A stretch of DNA of 64,000 nucleotides from Oscillospiraceae bacterium. GTDB taxonomy: Bacteria > Bacillota > Clostridia > Oscillospirales > Ruminococcaceae. The stretch is taken from assembly GCA_009778065.1 (NCBI GenBank), contig WRKM01000017.1, positions 1-64,000 on the forward strand. Direction: 5' to 3'. The notes under the pieces were generated by a model. It had not been told where the DNA came from and did not search any database. It saw only the letters and a program-made list of their open reading frames with translations. This document shows, piece by piece, positions 45,198 to 53,584 of the stretch; position 1 is the first letter of the stretch; each line of letters begins with the position of its first letter. Both the position numbers and the translations under genes were made by a program.

Positions 45198-47900
45198 TCA
45201 CAACGTCGAACTACCATAATAACCTTTGCGGTGTACGTCAGGCAGAACACCAATATCTTCATCATTGAGCAAATCGGGGTTATATACGCTTCGGATATAA
45301 CGCGCCGCATAAGATGTGAGCCTTTTATTAATCTCTGCTTTTTGCCCGCCTTCCCCCGCCGCATTTGCCGCCGCCTCAAGGAGCAGAAGCCCGAATGACA
45401 GATTTGTAAAGCTCGCAAAGAAAAACTCGTCATCTTTGTAGCCTGCCGCGAGAAGCGGAAAATCGGCGCGGTTTTGTGCTATATCTTGCAAAACCTCTTT
45501 TATACGCTCATAATTCATGCCTTTTATAATCTCGCTCAAGTCCTCGCCGCTTTTAAGCGCGGATAGTACCTTTTCGGCTTCCCGTGTGACGTCCATTCTC
45601 CCTATGCAAAGAGCGAGCTTTTTTTCAAGTGCGGTTTTCTTATCCCTTGACAAATAGCGTGAAACTATAGCAGAGAGTATCGACTTGTCGAGATTTCCGT
45701 TTTCGTATTCATTATAATAACTAAGATATTTATTTATACTTACTGCGGCTTCGACATATTTCTTCTGTTCAAATAATAAATCGCCCTTCATACCGTATGC
45801 TTCTGCAAGAATGACATCTGTCTTGTCTGCTCTCTTTATCAGTTTTTCTATTATTTCGAGAGCTTTTTTTACGTCTCCATCCCCCGCATACAAATTAAAG
45901 GCGTTAATATATGCGGGCTGAGCGTATAGACTGTTTGAATTTTCGGCGAGCTTTAAAGCCCTTTTTATCGTTGCCCGTACCCTTTCTGTTTTAAACATTG
46001 AATTTTGGATATAGTGTTGCATGATTCTTAAATCATCGGGCTTTTCCTCAAGCTCCGCTTCAAGCAGAACCATGTTTCTCACACCTTTATTTATATACTC
46101 CTCTTCCGTTTCATAAGCATATCCGTAATGATGAGCAAAGGCTGAGAACTGCATAACAGGCTTGTCCGCATTTACGAGCGACTCATGGATTTTCCCCTCA
46201 AAGCGTAAAGCTTCGGTTCTTCGCGCTATACGAAGGTTGTATAAAATATTAAAGTTCTGTGTATCGCTCAAAGAGGCATAATTACGGGTAATATAGTGAG
46301 CGGAGTTATACTTTATATTGTACGCTCTGTTGTTGAAAAAATTAATCATCTCGCTTAGATTATTATCAAATATATCGTCAGCATCAAGGAACATAAACCA
46401 CTCGCCCGTACATTTTTCCAGCCCGAAGTTCCGAGCCGCCGAAAAATCATTAATCCAGTCAAAGTGATAAACCTTGTCCGTAAATCGTTCCGCTATCTTT
46501 ACCGTATCATCGGTCGAGCCGGTATCTACTATTATAAGCTCGCTCTTTACCCCGTCAAGAAGCGGCTTTAACGCTGAAAGACACCGCTCTAAATACTTCT
46601 CCTCGTTCTTTACAATCATACCTACAGAAAGAATTATATTATCGGACGCACCCGCAGGTTCGGTCTCTGTACTAACGGGTTCAGCAGCCGTATTCGCGGG
46701 TTCGGTCTCTGCACTGACGGGTTCTTCCGCTGTATTTGCGGGTGCGGCTTTTGAGACCACCTGTATCCGCATACCATCCATTGTATTGTTAAAGGATATT
46801 TTTTTACGCCCCGCTTGAAAGAGGAGACGTTCATACATTCTCTCCGCGGCGGCGAATTTCTCCGGTTCGCGATAAGTAATGGGGATTAAACCCAACCCCG
46901 TAGGGTCAAGCCTGTTTTGAATATAAGCTTCATAAAGCCGAAAATAACTCTCAACCGCCTTTATTGCCTCGTCATATCTCTCTAACTTTTGCAGAGTACT
47001 CGCTCTTGCCATATAAATGTCAAGATAGAGCATGTTTTTCGGTTTACCTCTGTAGAGCTTAATAAACTCGTCTATACAGCCGAGGGTTTTTTCATGCTCC
47101 TCCCTGTCGAAATAGAATAATATATTGAGCGTGAAAATAGCCGCCGCCCACATGTCTGCGGGTTTTTTTCTCGCTATTTTAAGCGTTTCGTTGAAAAACT
47201 CGTCTTTCTGCTCATTTTCTATATCGTTTAATATATGCAGCCGCAGTCTCAAATTATTGGGTGCTTTATTAAGCTCCTCATACAAGGGTACAAGGTTTCT
47301 CTTTCTCTTTTGTTCCCTGCTTTGCGCGTCCTCAAAGGCGTAGCCCCAGTGGTGGACAAAAGTTCTCAAATGTCTTTGCGGCTCAAGAATTGCAGAAAAA
47401 ATCTCATGTATGGGGTTTACAAAACGAAGCCCCGGCGTCCTTTTCGTTATACGTGATACCGCAAAATTCGACCAGTCGTCTCCCTCAGGCGTCGTATAGT
47501 TCCTCTGAATATAATGCGCGCTGTTATATTTACTTAACATCTTTCTGTCAGTAAAAAAGTCGAGCATTTCCGAAATATCTTCATCAAGTATCTCGTCCGC
47601 ATCGAGGTACATAAACCACTCGCCCGTGCATTTTTCCAGCCCGAAGTTTCGAGCCGCAGAAAAGTCATTAACCCAGTCAAAGTGGTAAATCTTGTCTGTA
47701 TAGCGTTTGGATATTTCAACAGTTGCGTCAGTCGAACCTGTGTCAACGATTACAAGCTCGCCTGAAACAGCGTCAAGAAGCGGCTTTAACGCCGAAAGAC
47801 ACTTTTCAAGGTGTTTTTCTTCATTTTTAACTATCATACCGACGGACAGTACCACGCCATCGGCACTATAGCTTTTATTTTCGGTAATACGAGCCTTCAA
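45198..47900 (-). CDS. Tandem GT2 glycosyltransferase with TPR-like regions
   Basis: A 900-residue cytosolic protein made of two copies of one module. Each begins with LSVGMIVKNEEK, continues with ELIIVDTGSTD and the DxD region WFMFLDADDIFD (DADEILDE in the first copy), and ends in a helical TPR-like region. The first GT2 spans about 15-230 and the second about 425-640. The joining linker (about 390-420) is a Glu/Pro/Thr/Ala repeat of EPVSTETEPANTA type. The family resembles SunS-like and other TPR-linked glycosyltransferases that act on proteins. It is 18 nt downstream of a single-module paralogue. Confidence 0.9.
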   Translation of the reverse strand: MKARITENKSYSADGVVLSVGMIVKNEEKHLEKCLSALKPLLDAVSGELVIVDTGSTDATVEISKRYTDKIYHFDWVNDFSAARNFGLEKCTGEWFMYLDADEILDEDISEMLDFFTDRKMLSKYNSAHYIQRNYTTPEGDDWSNFAVSRITKRTPGLRFVNPIHEIFSAILEPQRHLRTFVHHWGYAFEDAQSREQKRKRNLVPLYEELNKAPNNLRLRLHILNDIENEQKDEFFNETLKIARKKPADMWAAAIFTLNILFYFDREEHEKTLGCIDEFIKLYRGKPKNMLYLDIYMARASTLQKLERYDEAIKAVESYFRLYEAYIQNRLDPTGLGLIPITYREPEKFAAAERMYERLLFQAGRKKISFNNTMDGMRIQVVSKAAPANTAEEPVSAETEPANTAAEPVSTETEPAGASDNIILSVGMIVKNEEKYLERCLSALKPLLDGVKSELIIVDTGSTDDTVKIAERFTDKVYHFDWINDFSAARNFGLEKCTGEWFMFLDADDIFDNNLSEMINFFNNRAYNIKYNSAHYITRNYASLSDTQNFNILYNLRIARRTEALRFEGKIHESLVNADKPVMQFSAFAHHYGYAYETEEEYINKGVRNMVLLEAELEEKPDDLRIMQHYIQNSMFKTERVRATIKRALKLAENSNSLYAQPAYINAFNLYAGDGDVKKALEIIEKLIKRADKTDVILAEAYGMKGDLLFEQKKYVEAAVSINKYLSYYNEYENGNLDKSILSAIVSRYLSRDKKTALEKKLALCIGRMDVTREAEKVLSALKSGEDLSEIIKGMNYERIKEVLQDIAQNRADFPLLAAGYKDDEFFFASFTNLSFGLLLLEAAANAAGEGGQKAEINKRLTSYAARYIRSVYNPDLLNDEDIGVLPDVHRKGYYGSSTL

Positions 47901-47918
47901 CAGTCTTCTCCCCTTTCT

Positions 47919-49904
47919 CTACAGGTTCGCAGTGAACTCATCTAACAAAAACCTTATGACATTATTTGCATAATTACAAGAAACGAGTGCGTTTTTAAGC
48001 TCCTTGACATAGCCTAATTTATTATCACTTTCGAGAGCCTTATTCGCCATGCTCATATAATATCCGAATCGGTGGGTTTCGGGAAGCGCGCCTATGTCGT
48101 CTTCATTAAGCAGACCGGGATTATAAATATTACTTACATATACTATCGAGTAGTTCACATATTTTCTGTAAACCTCTGCCCTAACAATATCCTGTAGGTT
48201 GTGTGCCGTTAAACAAGCCGCCTCGAAAAGGAGCGTCCCGAAAAGCAAATTCTTTATACCCGAAAGGTAAAAACTATCGTCTTTGTAATTCAACGCCAAC
48301 ACAGCCAAATTTGATTCATTACGCGCAAGAACGCTTATATGCTCTGTAATAAGCTCAAAATTCAACTTGCTTATGGTCGTGTTCAAGCATACACCCGAAG
48401 ACATAGCCAAATCAATAGCCACGGAATATCCCTCCGGTAAAAACTCAAAGCTGTTTATAAATGCTTCTATCCCCGCACCTTCCTTTGTATAAATCCGCAT
48501 AAGTTCAGCAAATTTACCGTGTACGCCAACAAAATATTCTGCAAAATCTTTGTCGGCAAAAAACAGCTTTTCGAGGAGCTTTATGAAATAAGAGATTTTT
48601 TCATCATTTATTGTTTTTAAAACCCTCTCATAAAATCCTACAATTTTTTGGCGTGCCGAACTTGCCCCTAAGCCGATTTTAAAAACCGTGTCAGCGATAC
48701 CCATAAACACCTTAGGACTCGCCGCAGACAGGGATATATTGTCATAAACCGATAGAGCCTCCTCCGCCCGATTCTGCTCATAAATGCAAAGAGCAAATTT
48801 ATTAATCATCGCATCGCGTATATCGGGTATAACGTAACTCGCGGCTAAATAACCTAACGCGCTTTTTTCGAGGTTTCCGCTTTCGTACCTGTCATAAAAT
48901 TCAAAATATTTTTTAAAACATTCCTCCGCCTCGGCGTATTTTCCTATACCGGAAAGAAAATCACCCTTACTGCCGTATGCCTCAACTAAAACTGCGTTGT
49001 CTGTGTTCGTCTTTTTAATAGCACCGTCAATAGCACTGAGAGCTTTTTGGCTCTCACCCTCATCTTTGTAAAGCGCGAAAGCGTTGAAATAGGCAGTGTA
49101 GGCGACAGGCTTATCACTTTCGTCTGCGAGGATAAGAGCCCTTTCAATCAGTTCGCGTCTCTCATCGTCCATGTCGACCATGCTCGGAATAACATGGCTG
49201 ATTGTTCGCAGGTCATCGGGGTCTTTTAAAAGCTCCTTTTCGAGTAAAACATAGTTTCTCTTCGATTTTTCCTTTAGCTTTTCCTCTGACTCGAACGCAT
49301 AGCCGTAATGCCAGGCGTAGGAGTCGAAATAATATGCGGGGTTATAGAAATTAACAAAATACTCATGGATAGCACCCGCAAAATGCAGGTCTTCGGTTCT
49401 TCGCGCTATTCTGTGAGCGCGGAAGCTGAAATATGTGTCGTATTTTACACTATTATAATTACGTGTTATATAATAGGCGGTGTTATAATTCTTGTGTATA
49501 CTGTGATTATTAAAAAACTCGACCATATCTGCGACCTCGGCAAAATGGTCATCTGCATCAAGAAACATAAACCACTGCCCCGTACATTTTTTCAACCCGA
49601 AATTACGTGCGGCGGAAAAGTCGTTAATCCAGTCGAAATGAAAAACCTTGTCCGTAAATCTTTTAGCAATCTCAATCGTACCATCGTCAGAACCCGTATC
49701 GACGATAACAAGCTCGCTCGGTACTGCATCAAGTAACGGCTTTAAGCCTTTGAGACAGCCCTCAAGCATTCTTGCCTCGTTTTTTACTATCATGCCCACA
49801 GACAGGACAATGTTCTCGTCATAATTGTAGGATATTATTTTTGTTTGCGGCTCTTTACCGCCCTTTTTCATATGAATGTGGCTGTTATTTCGGTCGATAC
49901 TCAT
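47919..49904 (-). CDS. GT2 glycosyltransferase with TPR-like C-terminus
   Basis: A 661-residue single-module paralogue of the downstream gene. The GT2 domain is at about 30-260 (LSVGMIVKNEARMLEG, VDTGSDDGT, WFMFLDADDHF), followed by a long helical repeat region. The ATG at 49904 is chosen because AGGAGG lies upstream; the frame is open for another 68 codons of AT-rich leader. Protein or surface glycosylation is likely from the family. Flagellin is a possible target because such genes are common in flagellated clostridia, but nothing here proves it. Confidence 0.9.
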   Translation of the reverse strand: MSIDRNNSHIHMKKGGKEPQTKIISYNYDENIVLSVGMIVKNEARMLEGCLKGLKPLLDAVPSELVIVDTGSDDGTIEIAKRFTDKVFHFDWINDFSAARNFGLKKCTGQWFMFLDADDHFAEVADMVEFFNNHSIHKNYNTAYYITRNYNSVKYDTYFSFRAHRIARRTEDLHFAGAIHEYFVNFYNPAYYFDSYAWHYGYAFESEEKLKEKSKRNYVLLEKELLKDPDDLRTISHVIPSMVDMDDERRELIERALILADESDKPVAYTAYFNAFALYKDEGESQKALSAIDGAIKKTNTDNAVLVEAYGSKGDFLSGIGKYAEAEECFKKYFEFYDRYESGNLEKSALGYLAASYVIPDIRDAMINKFALCIYEQNRAEEALSVYDNISLSAASPKVFMGIADTVFKIGLGASSARQKIVGFYERVLKTINDEKISYFIKLLEKLFFADKDFAEYFVGVHGKFAELMRIYTKEGAGIEAFINSFEFLPEGYSVAIDLAMSSGVCLNTTISKLNFELITEHISVLARNESNLAVLALNYKDDSFYLSGIKNLLFGTLLFEAACLTAHNLQDIVRAEVYRKYVNYSIVYVSNIYNPGLLNEDDIGALPETHRFGYYMSMANKALESDNKLGYVKELKNALVSCNYANNVIRFLLDEFTANL

Positions 49905-49940
49905 AAACCTTTTTCCTCCTGTTTTTCCTGTCTTTTTATT

Positions 49941-49969
49941 ATCATAACACATTTTAAATATAAACGCAA
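49941..49969 (-). promoter_or_regulatory. Promoter of the GT2/TPR operon
   Basis: TTGCGT, 17 nt and TATGAT on the minus strand, about 37 nt before the ATG at 49904. Confidence 0.65.
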
Positions 49970-49988
49970 CAAATTTTCTATTGAATTG

Positions 49989-50017
49989 TTGACAAGTGCG
50001 TTCTTTTTTGTTACAAT
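49989..50017 (+). promoter_or_regulatory. Promoter of the DUF3795-like gene and purC
   Basis: TTGACA, 17 nt and TACAAT, 120 nt before the ATG at 50137 and divergent from the GT2 promoter. Confidence 0.75.
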
Positions 50018-50136
50018 ATAAAGAATAGTAATGAAAAAAATTGTCAATATATAGTAAAATAAGGCAATAGAGAAGTAAAAACAGATAAATAATAAAAAGT
50101 AAAATCAAGCAGAGAATGGTGCGTGATAGGTGAGAT

Positions 50137-50424
50137 ATGGGTAAAAATATAAGTTGTTGCGGACGCGACTGCTATGCGTGCATACACTTCCCGCATGAGT
50201 GCGTAGGCTGTAACGAGGAAGGCGGACGTGTTTTTTGGCTTCAATACGTGGACGAGGTTATCTGTCCGATTTATAATTGTTGCCGAAACGACCGTCACAG
50301 TATAGATTGCGGTCTTTGCGGCGACCACCCCTGTTGGCGTTATGATGACGAAAAGGTGGTTCCGGACGATTCATCCGCTATTCCGATGATAGAGCCTAAG
50401 TGGATAGACGTGAAAGTTGGTTAA
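50137..50424 (+). CDS. Cysteine-rich DUF3795-like protein
   Basis: A 95-residue protein with 14 cysteines in a pattern like DUF3795: SCCGRDCYACIHFPHECVGC, then CPIYNCC, DCGLCGDHPC. It probably binds zinc or an iron-sulfur cluster in the cytosol. The function is unknown. The start codon follows GGTGAGAT. purC begins 36 nt downstream with its own AGGAGG, so the two probably share a transcript. Confidence 0.85.
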   Translation: MGKNISCCGRDCYACIHFPHECVGCNEEGGRVFWLQYVDEVICPIYNCCRNDRHSIDCGLCGDHPCWRYDDEKVVPDDSSAIPMIEPKWIDVKVG

Positions 50425-50460
50425 AAATTAATAAAAATAACAACAAAAGGAGGACAAAGC

Positions 50461-51144
50461 ATGAATCTTATTTACAAAGGTAAAACCAAGGACGTATACG
50501 ATTTGGGGGATGGCAACTACCTACTCAAGTTTAAAGACGACGCCTGCGGTGAAAACGGCGTGTTCGACCCCGGCGCAAATCAAATAATCGGCTCAATCGA
50601 GGGTAAAGGCAAGGCGGGGCTAAAGCTGACCGACTTCTTTTTCAAGAGAATCAACGCCGCCGGCTATCCCACTCATTTCGTAAGCTGTGACACGGAAAAA
50701 GCGGAAATGACCGTTAAGCCCGCCACGATATTCGGCAGGGGTGTAGAGGTAATCTGCCGCTATAAAGCCGTCGGAAGTTTCGTCAGACGTTACGGACAGT
50801 ATGTCAGCGGGGGAGAGCCGCTTGACTCCTTAGTAGAAATTACTCTAAAAGACGATGAACGCGGCGACCCGCTTATTACCCGCGATGCGTTAGCCATGTT
50901 AAATATTCTCACAGGTGATGAACATGACACATTGGTTGACTTAGTTAAAAAGATTTCAGGTGTGATTAAATCCGCACTCGCCGAGAAAGATTTAGAGCTT
51001 ATTGACCTAAAGCTTGAATTCGGGCGTGATAAAGACGGTAAAATCATGCTCGTAGACGAGGTTTCGGGCGATATTATGAGGGTGTTTGACAAAAACGGTA
51101 ATAGTGTGCCGCCGATTGAACTTGAGCGGATTGTGACGGAATGA
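50461..51144 (+). CDS. purC: SAICAR synthase
   Basis: A 227-residue phosphoribosylaminoimidazole-succinocarboxamide synthase. It has YKGKTKDVYDLGDGNYLLKF at the N-terminus, then EVICRYKAVGSFVRRY and the late LIDLKLEFGRDKDGKI and LVDEVSGD. It joins aspartate to CAIR in purine synthesis. It contains the variant FDPGANQIIGSIEGKG segment. No other pur gene is in the window. Confidence 0.95.
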   Translation: MNLIYKGKTKDVYDLGDGNYLLKFKDDACGENGVFDPGANQIIGSIEGKGKAGLKLTDFFFKRINAAGYPTHFVSCDTEKAEMTVKPATIFGRGVEVICRYKAVGSFVRRYGQYVSGGEPLDSLVEITLKDDERGDPLITRDALAMLNILTGDEHDTLVDLVKKISGVIKSALAEKDLELIDLKLEFGRDKDGKIMLVDEVSGDIMRVFDKNGNSVPPIELERIVTE

Positions 51145-51169
51145 TAGCTCTGTAAAATAATGTCTATTG

Positions 51170-51221
51170 AAAAAAGGGTATCAACATTTAAGCGATACCC
51201 TTTTTTCATGTTAAAAATTAT
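51170..51221. repeat. 52-bp dispersed terminator-like repeat, copy 2
   Basis: The exact reverse complement of 11739-11790, containing the GGGTATC/GATACCC hairpin flanked by A6 and T6. Like copy 1 it sits between two convergent genes (purC and the small membrane protein gene) and can act as a bidirectional terminator. Confidence 0.9.
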
Positions 51222-51254
51222 GCTCTACCCCGCATCTGCATAAGCATATATCTT
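51222..51254. repeat. 33-bp repeat, left edge of the membrane-protein island
   Basis: 32 of 33 bases match 53249-53281. On the minus strand it encodes a 3' gene end reading KIYAYADAG-stop, like the KIYAYADEG-stop at the right edge. Confidence 0.75.
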
Positions 51255-51258
51255 GTTG

Positions 51259-51663
51259 CTATAAATCCATCTGTTCAAGAACATCTTTTATTGTTTTAAA
51301 TCTCTTTAAAACTAAATATGATTTACCTATCTCTAATTCATCGTAAATATAGCCCCAACAATATGCAATTCGTCCTTTTAGCGGTTTGCCATCTTGATTT
51401 TGATAAACTATTATATATCGTTTAAGATAAATTATATCCTCTGACCAAATATAAAGTTTATCAGAAGATTGTTTTGAGGAGCTATCAATATTCGCTATCC
51501 ATTTATCGATTATTGTAATCGTTTTTTTTCTCCCCTTATAAAAAATTAATAATAAAAAATAAACTACCAACAAAAATAATATAATAAGAAATATACTACG
51601 TGCGATAACAAAACTGGTTGAATATATCGTATTTCCTGAAGTAAATTCTATTACATTATTCAT
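51259..51663 (-). CDS. Small membrane protein, hypothetical
   Basis: A 134-residue protein. A short outer N-terminus is followed by one long or two tight membrane segments (about 20-45), a basic YKGRKK stretch and a cytosolic domain (about 50-134) rich in Ile, Lys and Tyr. GGAGT precedes the ATG. It is very AT-rich, unlike the flanking purC. I do not recognise the family. It is the first of three or four small genes in an apparent accessory island. Confidence 0.7.
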   Translation of the reverse strand: MNNVIEFTSGNTIYSTSFVIARSIFLIILFLLVVYFLLLIFYKGRKKTITIIDKWIANIDSSSKQSSDKLYIWSEDIIYLKRYIIVYQNQDGKPLKGRIAYCWGYIYDELEIGKSYLVLKRFKTIKDVLEQMDL

Positions 51664-51719
51664 AGTGTACTCCTTTATTTTAATGGATAATTAATAGATG
51701 AGTTTGGCGCAGATGTCAT

Positions 51720-51833
51720 CAACCACGCAGAGGAGGGAATGCTATGTGAAAGAAAAAATTCATATGTCGTCAAGAAGTATTGATACTACTTATCATCATG
51801 GAGTTTTTTAGCTATTATCCATATCTTCCATAA
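51720..51833. repeat. 114-bp direct repeat, copy 1
   Basis: Identical over 114 bp to 52769-52882. It covers the last 15 codons of the small membrane protein gene (ending WKIWIIAKKLHDDK) plus 66 bp downstream of its stop. Confidence 0.93.
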
Positions 51834-52154
51834 CACAAGAACTCCCAATTGAATGCTTGAGACAATCCACCATATAACAATAGTTCTAAGACCTAAATCA
51901 AGCCCGAACCCCCCTTTTGTATCGTATGGTCCGAAAGGGTTATATAGTTCAATTAAAACGGGATAAATTGGTGTGGATAATATAAAATATCCCAATCCAA
52001 TATTTTGAAAACGTATACATATAATTATAATTATAAAACTTGAGATTGCTACGTAAGGTACATCTAAATCAAATAGTGGAAAAAAAATAAAATGTATAAA
52101 ATATGTTATTATTTGAAGTAGAATTGCAATCCCAATTTTCTTAAAAAACTTCAT
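51786..52154 (-). CDS. Four-helix small membrane protein, paralogue A
   Basis: A 122-residue protein, almost entirely hydrophobic, with about four membrane segments. It begins MKFFKKIGIAILLQIITYFI and ends LWKIWIIAKKLHDDK. It is a paralogue of the protein at 52835-53206: same start pattern, a YFILSTPIYPVLIELYNPF core against YFLLSLPIYPVLIILNNPY, and an identical C-terminus. The 3' end is part of a 114-bp repeat. No known family or function. Confidence 0.75.
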   Translation of the reverse strand: MKFFKKIGIAILLQIITYFIHFIFFPLFDLDVPYVAISSFIIIIICIRFQNIGLGYFILSTPIYPVLIELYNPFGPYDTKGGFGLDLGLRTIVIWWIVSSIQLGVLVLWKIWIIAKKLHDDK

Positions 52155-52194
52155 CTTAATTAATTAATGGCTGAAAGCGCTTTTATTTTCGATT

Positions 52195-52641
52195 TCAGCC
52201 ATTACCCTTTCTTTTAATATGATTAATCAAATATTTTATTATTCTCACAATTACACACACTGTACTTTGAGCTAAAAACACAGCTATACTTAACATGAAC
52301 ACTTGCGACGAAGCATCAAAAATACTTATATAGCCACCACCTAAAGATGGTAAATATAATATGGCTTGCCTGTTAGAGTATAGCATCGCAAATCCATAAA
52401 GCACAGGAATCCCCACCACCCAATACCTAATTCTATCAGCAAATATTATGCATAATATACCGATAATGCAAATTATAGGAATCGTAATATACAATTGTAT
52501 TGCCGGGTCTGAATTTGGAAATAATGTGCGTAAGTTCCTTAGTGGAAGCACAAATATAAAAAAATAAAATATAAATTGAAATAGTAAAACCCAAAACAAT
52601 TTAGGTCTTTGTGTGAAAGAATTTAGTTTCATGTGTGTCAT
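52195..52641 (-). CDS. Small membrane protein, hypothetical
   Basis: A 148-residue protein with four predicted membrane segments and a basic tail (HIKRKGNG). MTHM or the second Met, three codons later, could be the start; AAAGGAAAATG favours neither strongly. It sits between the two paralogues A and B but is not similar to them. Its stop codon lies inside an inverted repeat AATGGCTGAAA/TTTCAGCCATT (52167-52203). Function unknown. Confidence 0.7.
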   Translation of the reverse strand: MTHMKLNSFTQRPKLFWVLLFQFIFYFFIFVLPLRNLRTLFPNSDPAIQLYITIPIICIIGILCIIFADRIRYWVVGIPVLYGFAMLYSNRQAILYLPSLGGGYISIFDASSQVFMLSIAVFLAQSTVCVIVRIIKYLINHIKRKGNG

Positions 52642-52715
52642 TTTCCTTTAATTACTTAGCTCTTTGCGAAACTCGCAAAAGCCTTTATTAACGCACCTTT
52701 TCAAGTGCGAAAATA

Positions 52716-52744
52716 TAGACATTTCCTCCACTTTGTGGTATAAT
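52716..52744 (+). promoter_or_regulatory. Plus-strand promoter inside the island
   Basis: TAGACA, 17 nt and TATAAT point rightward into the 114-bp repeat and antisense to the 3' end of paralogue B. All island genes are on the other strand, so this would make an antisense or small-peptide RNA. Confidence 0.55.
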
Positions 52745-52768
52745 TAAGATATAACCACATACCAAAAC

Positions 52769-52882
52769 CAACCACGCAGAGGAGGGAATGCTATGTGAAA
52801 GAAAAAATTCATATGTCGTCAAGAAGTATTGATACTACTTATCATCATGGAGTTTTTTAGCTATTATCCATATCTTCCATAA
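52769..52882. repeat. 114-bp direct repeat, copy 2
   Basis: Identical to 51720-51833. On the plus strand it contains AGGAGG, 9 nt and a GTG opening a 21-codon frame (52795-52860, MKEKIHMSSRS...); whether this is translated is unknown. Confidence 0.93.
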
Positions 52883-53206
52883 TATAAATATAACAACTTG
52901 AATAACCAGTACAATACACCAAGGAACAACCCATTCAAGACCCCACCCAAGTCCGAAACTGTCATCAGGTGCATAAGGATTATTTAGAATAATTAAAACG
53001 GGATAAATGGGTAATGATAATAAAAAATATCCAATTCCTATATTCCATAAACGCATCCACAAAAGTGAAAGAATAAAGCTTGATATAACAAGAAATAGCA
53101 CATCTAAAACAGGACTCACACCTATTAATGGAAATAAGATGTAATGTATAAGATATGTTACTATTTGAAACAGGAACGAGATTCCGATTTTCTTAAAAAT
53201 ATTCAT
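52835..53206 (-). CDS. Four-helix small membrane protein, paralogue B
   Basis: A 123-residue protein, homologous along its length to paralogue A at 51786-52154 and identical in the last 14 residues. It starts MNIFKKIGISFLFQIVTYLI. The DNA is identical only in the last 48 coding bases and the downstream 66 bp, while the 5' part has diverged strongly. This contrast suggests recombination or conversion at the 3' end. Function unknown. Confidence 0.75.
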   Translation of the reverse strand: MNIFKKIGISFLFQIVTYLIHYILFPLIGVSPVLDVLFLVISSFILSLLWMRLWNIGIGYFLLSLPIYPVLIILNNPYAPDDSFGLGWGLEWVVPWCIVLVIQVVIFILWKIWIIAKKLHDDK

Positions 53207-53220
53207 ATTCTCAATAAATA

Positions 53221-53250
53221 GCGGGAAGAGCTGTAGTATGCGCTTCCCGC
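53221..53250 (-). terminator. Hairpin after the decayed gene
   Basis: GCGGGAAG pairs with CTTCCCGC; on the minus strand it is followed by TATTTATT. It lies just behind the stop codon at 53252. Confidence 0.6.
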
Positions 53251-53281
53251 TCTACCCCTCATCTGCATAAGCATATATCTT
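53249..53281. repeat. 33-bp repeat, right edge of the membrane-protein island
   Basis: Matches 51222-51254 at 32 of 33 bases. It is the 3' coding end of the fragment at 53252-53503. Confidence 0.75.
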
Positions 53282-53503
53282 CCCCTGCAACGCCGCCCAT
53301 GCTTCATCTGTCAAAATCCCTAAAGCTTCATATTTCGGGAGCATTTCTATGAGTTCTTCGGGGGTTATGCCGGCTTCAAGATAGGCGGCGGGTTTGTCGC
53401 TATACTTAACATTATAGCAAAACAAATGGTAAAGCTCAAGACTTTTTTGAGATTTCTTTTCATTACGTTTCCTTTCTACCCCTAAGGGGTTTACAAAAAT
53501 GTT
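53252..53503 (-). pseudogene. 3' fragment of a decayed gene
   Basis: An open frame of 83 codons without a usable start, bounded upstream by a stop. It reads VNPLGVERKRNEKKSQKSLE, then YSDKPAAYLEAGITPEELIE and ends KIYAYADEG. The sequence looks like real protein (helical, GC-richer than the island). In another frame a 32-codon ORF (53365-53463) with AGAAAGGA upstream encodes a signal-peptide-like MKRNLKKVLSFTICFAIML. The two do not join, so I call it a truncated remnant. Family not recognised. Confidence 0.5.
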
Positions 53504-53584
53504 TTAAATTCTATAAGATGTATTTAGTTCTACAGCTTATTTCTTAATAATAACAGAAAATTATTGAAAAAAATATTGTTTTTT

